Shown here in pieces: positions 62,536 through 64,000 of a DNA stretch of 64,000 bases. The notes under the pieces were generated by a model. The model was given only the letters and a program-made list of their open reading frames with translations. It was not told the origin of the DNA and searched no databases. Source of the DNA: Hysterangium stoloniferum (lineage: Eukaryota > Basidiomycota > Agaricomycetes > Hysterangiales > Hysterangiaceae); contig WHVD01000005.1 of NCBI GenBank assembly GCA_015178975.1, positions 1,674,001-1,738,000 of the forward strand, in the 5' to 3' direction. Numbering within the stretch: position 1 is the first letter of the stretch; each line of letters starts with the position of its first letter. The translations under genes were made by a program, and so were the position numbers.

Positions 62536-62772
62536 CAGTGAGGGACAAAACCCTTCCAATGATTTTTAGTTGTGCGAAGATCCTTGAATAACTCAAGAAC
62601 CACTGTAGATACAGACCTGAAATTTGGGGGTTGGTTAGGCCTATATGTTATCTATATGCTCTTAAAATATTATGACATAAGCATTAGTATTTCCCACACT
62701 ATAAACAAAACACTAATAAATCACATTGGAAGGGTTTTGTCCCTGGTATAAAAAGAACACAAATCAAACAAT

Positions 62773-63700
62773 CTAGTACTTGTCATAGCCTCTCTTGGCC
62801 TTCAAAACAGCCTCAACCCTTCTAGGAATACTCTCTATCAATTTCTGACAAGTAGAGGCAGGGATATTCTCCCACTCTGTCTGAACCCTCTCCCACAACT
62901 CATGAATACTCTTGGGTGCCACTTCATACTCTCCCAACCTCCTTTTGAGGTAATACCAGAGGTGTTCAATTGGATTAGGGTCAGCAGACTGAGGTGGTGT
63001 TACGACCCGTTCCCGGATGTTTCAATATCCGACTTCCGATCTCCCACTTTCAATATCTGATATCCGACTACGGAACATCATAGTTACCGTATCATCCGCG
63101 TTCTTCGTTTGTTCCGCATTTGGTAATTTGTCCGTTGACAAGTATTCACTCGTTTGTTGTTGTATTCCCGTCTCGGAATATTGTTTTCCTAATATGTCTT
63201 ATTGTATTTCCGTTTTAAGAACACTTCCGTTTCTGTCTTATTATGGTCTCAGTTTGTAGTACAATAACGAGTAGACTTATATTAGTTTCCGCGAATTTGT
63301 ACTTTACTTCAGATCTGATATCGACTTAGTTTCTTATTCCTCCTCCCGTCTTTCTGTACGCTCGATATTCGGAACTCTTCGGAACTCTGAATATCCATAT
63401 CTTCCGTCGTTAGTTCACTTCTGAAATTAAGGACATTGAGCGTTTGCGTAGAGGCGCAGCACATAAGCTGAAGCTGACGTCCTGACCCTATCTACGAGTT
63501 TCCGACTTCCCGGTGACTTCCCGATAGTTCCGGAATAAGTTTCCGACACGGCACTTAACAGTTGGCCATACCATGACCATAAATCCATTGTCTTTGAACT
63601 AATTAATGGCCTTTGTGCTCTTGTGTTTGGTATCATTGTCCTGCTGAAAGACCACATCTTCTGTGTTCTTGCTATAATACTCCACAGTTGCTTGAAGTTC
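62773..63700 (-). pseudogene. Tc1-like DD34E transposase, C-terminal half, dead
   Basis: The upstream part (63566-63700) carries VVFQQDNDTKHKS with the second catalytic Asp and a premature TAG at 63599-63601. The part downstream of the LTR (62773-62997) carries PQSADPNPIEHLW with the third acidic residue and ends ESIPRRVEAVLKAKRGYDKY. Leaving out the LTR and one copy of its 5-bp target duplication gives exactly 34 residues between these Asp and Glu positions, the Tc1 DD34E spacing. The N-terminal DNA-binding half and first Asp are absent. Confidence 0.85.
62998..63560 (+). mobile_element. Solo LTR (563 bp) with 5-bp target duplication
   Basis: The LTR begins TGTTACGACCCG and ends GGCACTTAACA, so TGTTA and TAACA form the short terminal inverted repeat. 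Flanks are GGTGG (62993-62997) and GTTGG (63561-63565), a 5-bp duplication with one later change. No internal retrotransposon genes are present, so it is the product of LTR-LTR recombination. A second copy of its 3' end opens the window at 1-30. The 5-bp duplication is typical of Ty3 and Ty1 classes; the class cannot be set from the LTR alone. Confidence 0.9.
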
Positions 63701-63947
63701 TGTTATGGATCGAAGCCTAATGTGTGCCTAATCAAAGTATGGATCGAAGTCTAATGCGTACCTAATCAAAGTATGGATCGAAGCTTAATATGTGCCTCAA
63801 GCCTAATGAGTGCCTAGTGTGCACTCGTGATACCAATCCGAGACATTGTACTATTTCTATTTTTTTCCAGACTACTGTAAATTACGAGCTGCTCAACCAG
63901 CCAACCTCAGTTGATCTCTTACCTTGTGTCGACTGAGGTACGTTACA
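63701..63947 (+). mobile_element. Possible second LTR (unrelated family)
   Basis: Transposase homology stops at 63700 and new sequence begins TGTTATGGATCG. A candidate end ...GGTACGTTACA occurs at 63947, giving TG...CA borders. Flanking 5-mers do not match, so if this is an LTR it is probably the 5' LTR of an element running past the window edge. Confidence 0.35.
63705..63806 (+). repeat. 34-bp tandem repeat, about 2.5-3 copies
   Basis: ATGGATCGAAGYCTAATG starts at 63705, 63739 and 63773. The third copy diverges into a run of shorter CTAATGNGTGCCT motifs. It lies at the start of the possible second LTR. Confidence 0.85.
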
Positions 63948-64000
63948 AATGTTGCATATTCACATGCGAATGCTCACACATACGAAAGACTTTGTAACCT

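Larger units (their letters stand above)
62536..63700 (-). mobile_element. Tc1/mariner-type DNA transposon, interrupted and truncated
   Basis: The left end starts CAGTGAGGGACAAAACCCTT at 62536 directly after a TA (62534-62535), the Tc1 target. An inverted copy (CATTGGAAGGGTTTTGTCCC) lies at about 62724. The transposase runs on the minus strand towards this end. The element is split by a solo LTR at 62998-63560, and its other end is lost at about 63700, where unrelated LTR-like sequence begins. Confidence 0.85.

Overview
The window reads as a gene-dense stretch of a basidiomycete (most likely Agaricomycetes) chromosome. Nearly every gene is split by GT-AG introns of about 45-65 bp, several with micro-exons. 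Protein content is fungal (TRP2, SHQ1, Hsh49, Cdc42, Rev1, an Adp1-like ABC transporter with EGF repeats, histone H3 ending GERS, Ssb-type Hsp70), and a DUF6593-like protein points to Agaricomycetes. The species cannot be fixed from sequence alone. Exon joins given here were made by hand reading of splice sites and family similarity.

Layout. 1-1.7 kb: end of an LTR and AT-rich repeat-bearing DNA. 1.9-4.6 kb (-): SAM-like, repeat-rich, tail-anchored protein. 4.6-9.2 kb: coding-like debris and a dimeric tandem repeat. 9.3-13.8 kb (+): small Ser/Pro protein, N-terminal glutamine amidase, BTB protein, DUF6593-like protein. 14-21.1 kb (-): a very long Ser-rich protein and a ubiquitin-conjugating enzyme. 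21.1-26.3 kb: decayed region with a cytochrome P450 remnant and a Zn2Cys6-like remnant. 26.3-32.6 kb (+): SERCA-type Ca2+ ATPase and SSB1. 32.8-34.6 kb (-): TRP2. 35.3-36.4 kb (+): mitoribosomal uS2. 36.45-38.1 kb (-): SHQ1. 39.6-40.4 kb (-): histone H3. 41.0-41.3 kb (+): COX17. 42.2-46.0 kb (+): ADP1-like transporter. 46.1-47.3 kb (-): HSH49/SF3B4. 48.5 kb (+): small secreted protein. 49.4-50.2 kb (-): CDC42. 51.5-52.4 kb (+): methyltransferase. 52.4-56.3 kb (-): REV1. 56.9-58.7 kb (-): cytosolic TrpRS. 58.9-60.5 kb (+): PI-PLC-like protein. 60.8-61.8 kb (+): LOG-family protein. 62.5-64 kb: nested transposons.

Most genes are unrelated housekeeping genes, not a cluster or operon. Themes are translation and protein homeostasis (SSB1, uS2m, TrpRS, E2, N-terminal amidase), nuclear RNA and DNA work (SHQ1, HSH49, REV1, H3), calcium and polarity (SERCA, CDC42) and copper supply to cytochrome oxidase (COX17). 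Convergent pairs are very tight (31-91 bp in three cases). I found no convincing new multi-gene system. The most notable points are a duplicated tail-anchor exon in which both copies stay open with conservative changes, a 7-nt micro-exon in the Ca2+ ATPase TGDGVNDAP motif, a solo LTR nested in a Tc1-like DD34E transposase whose 5-bp target duplication can be verified by reading frame, and a small secreted protein with a Kex2-type site.
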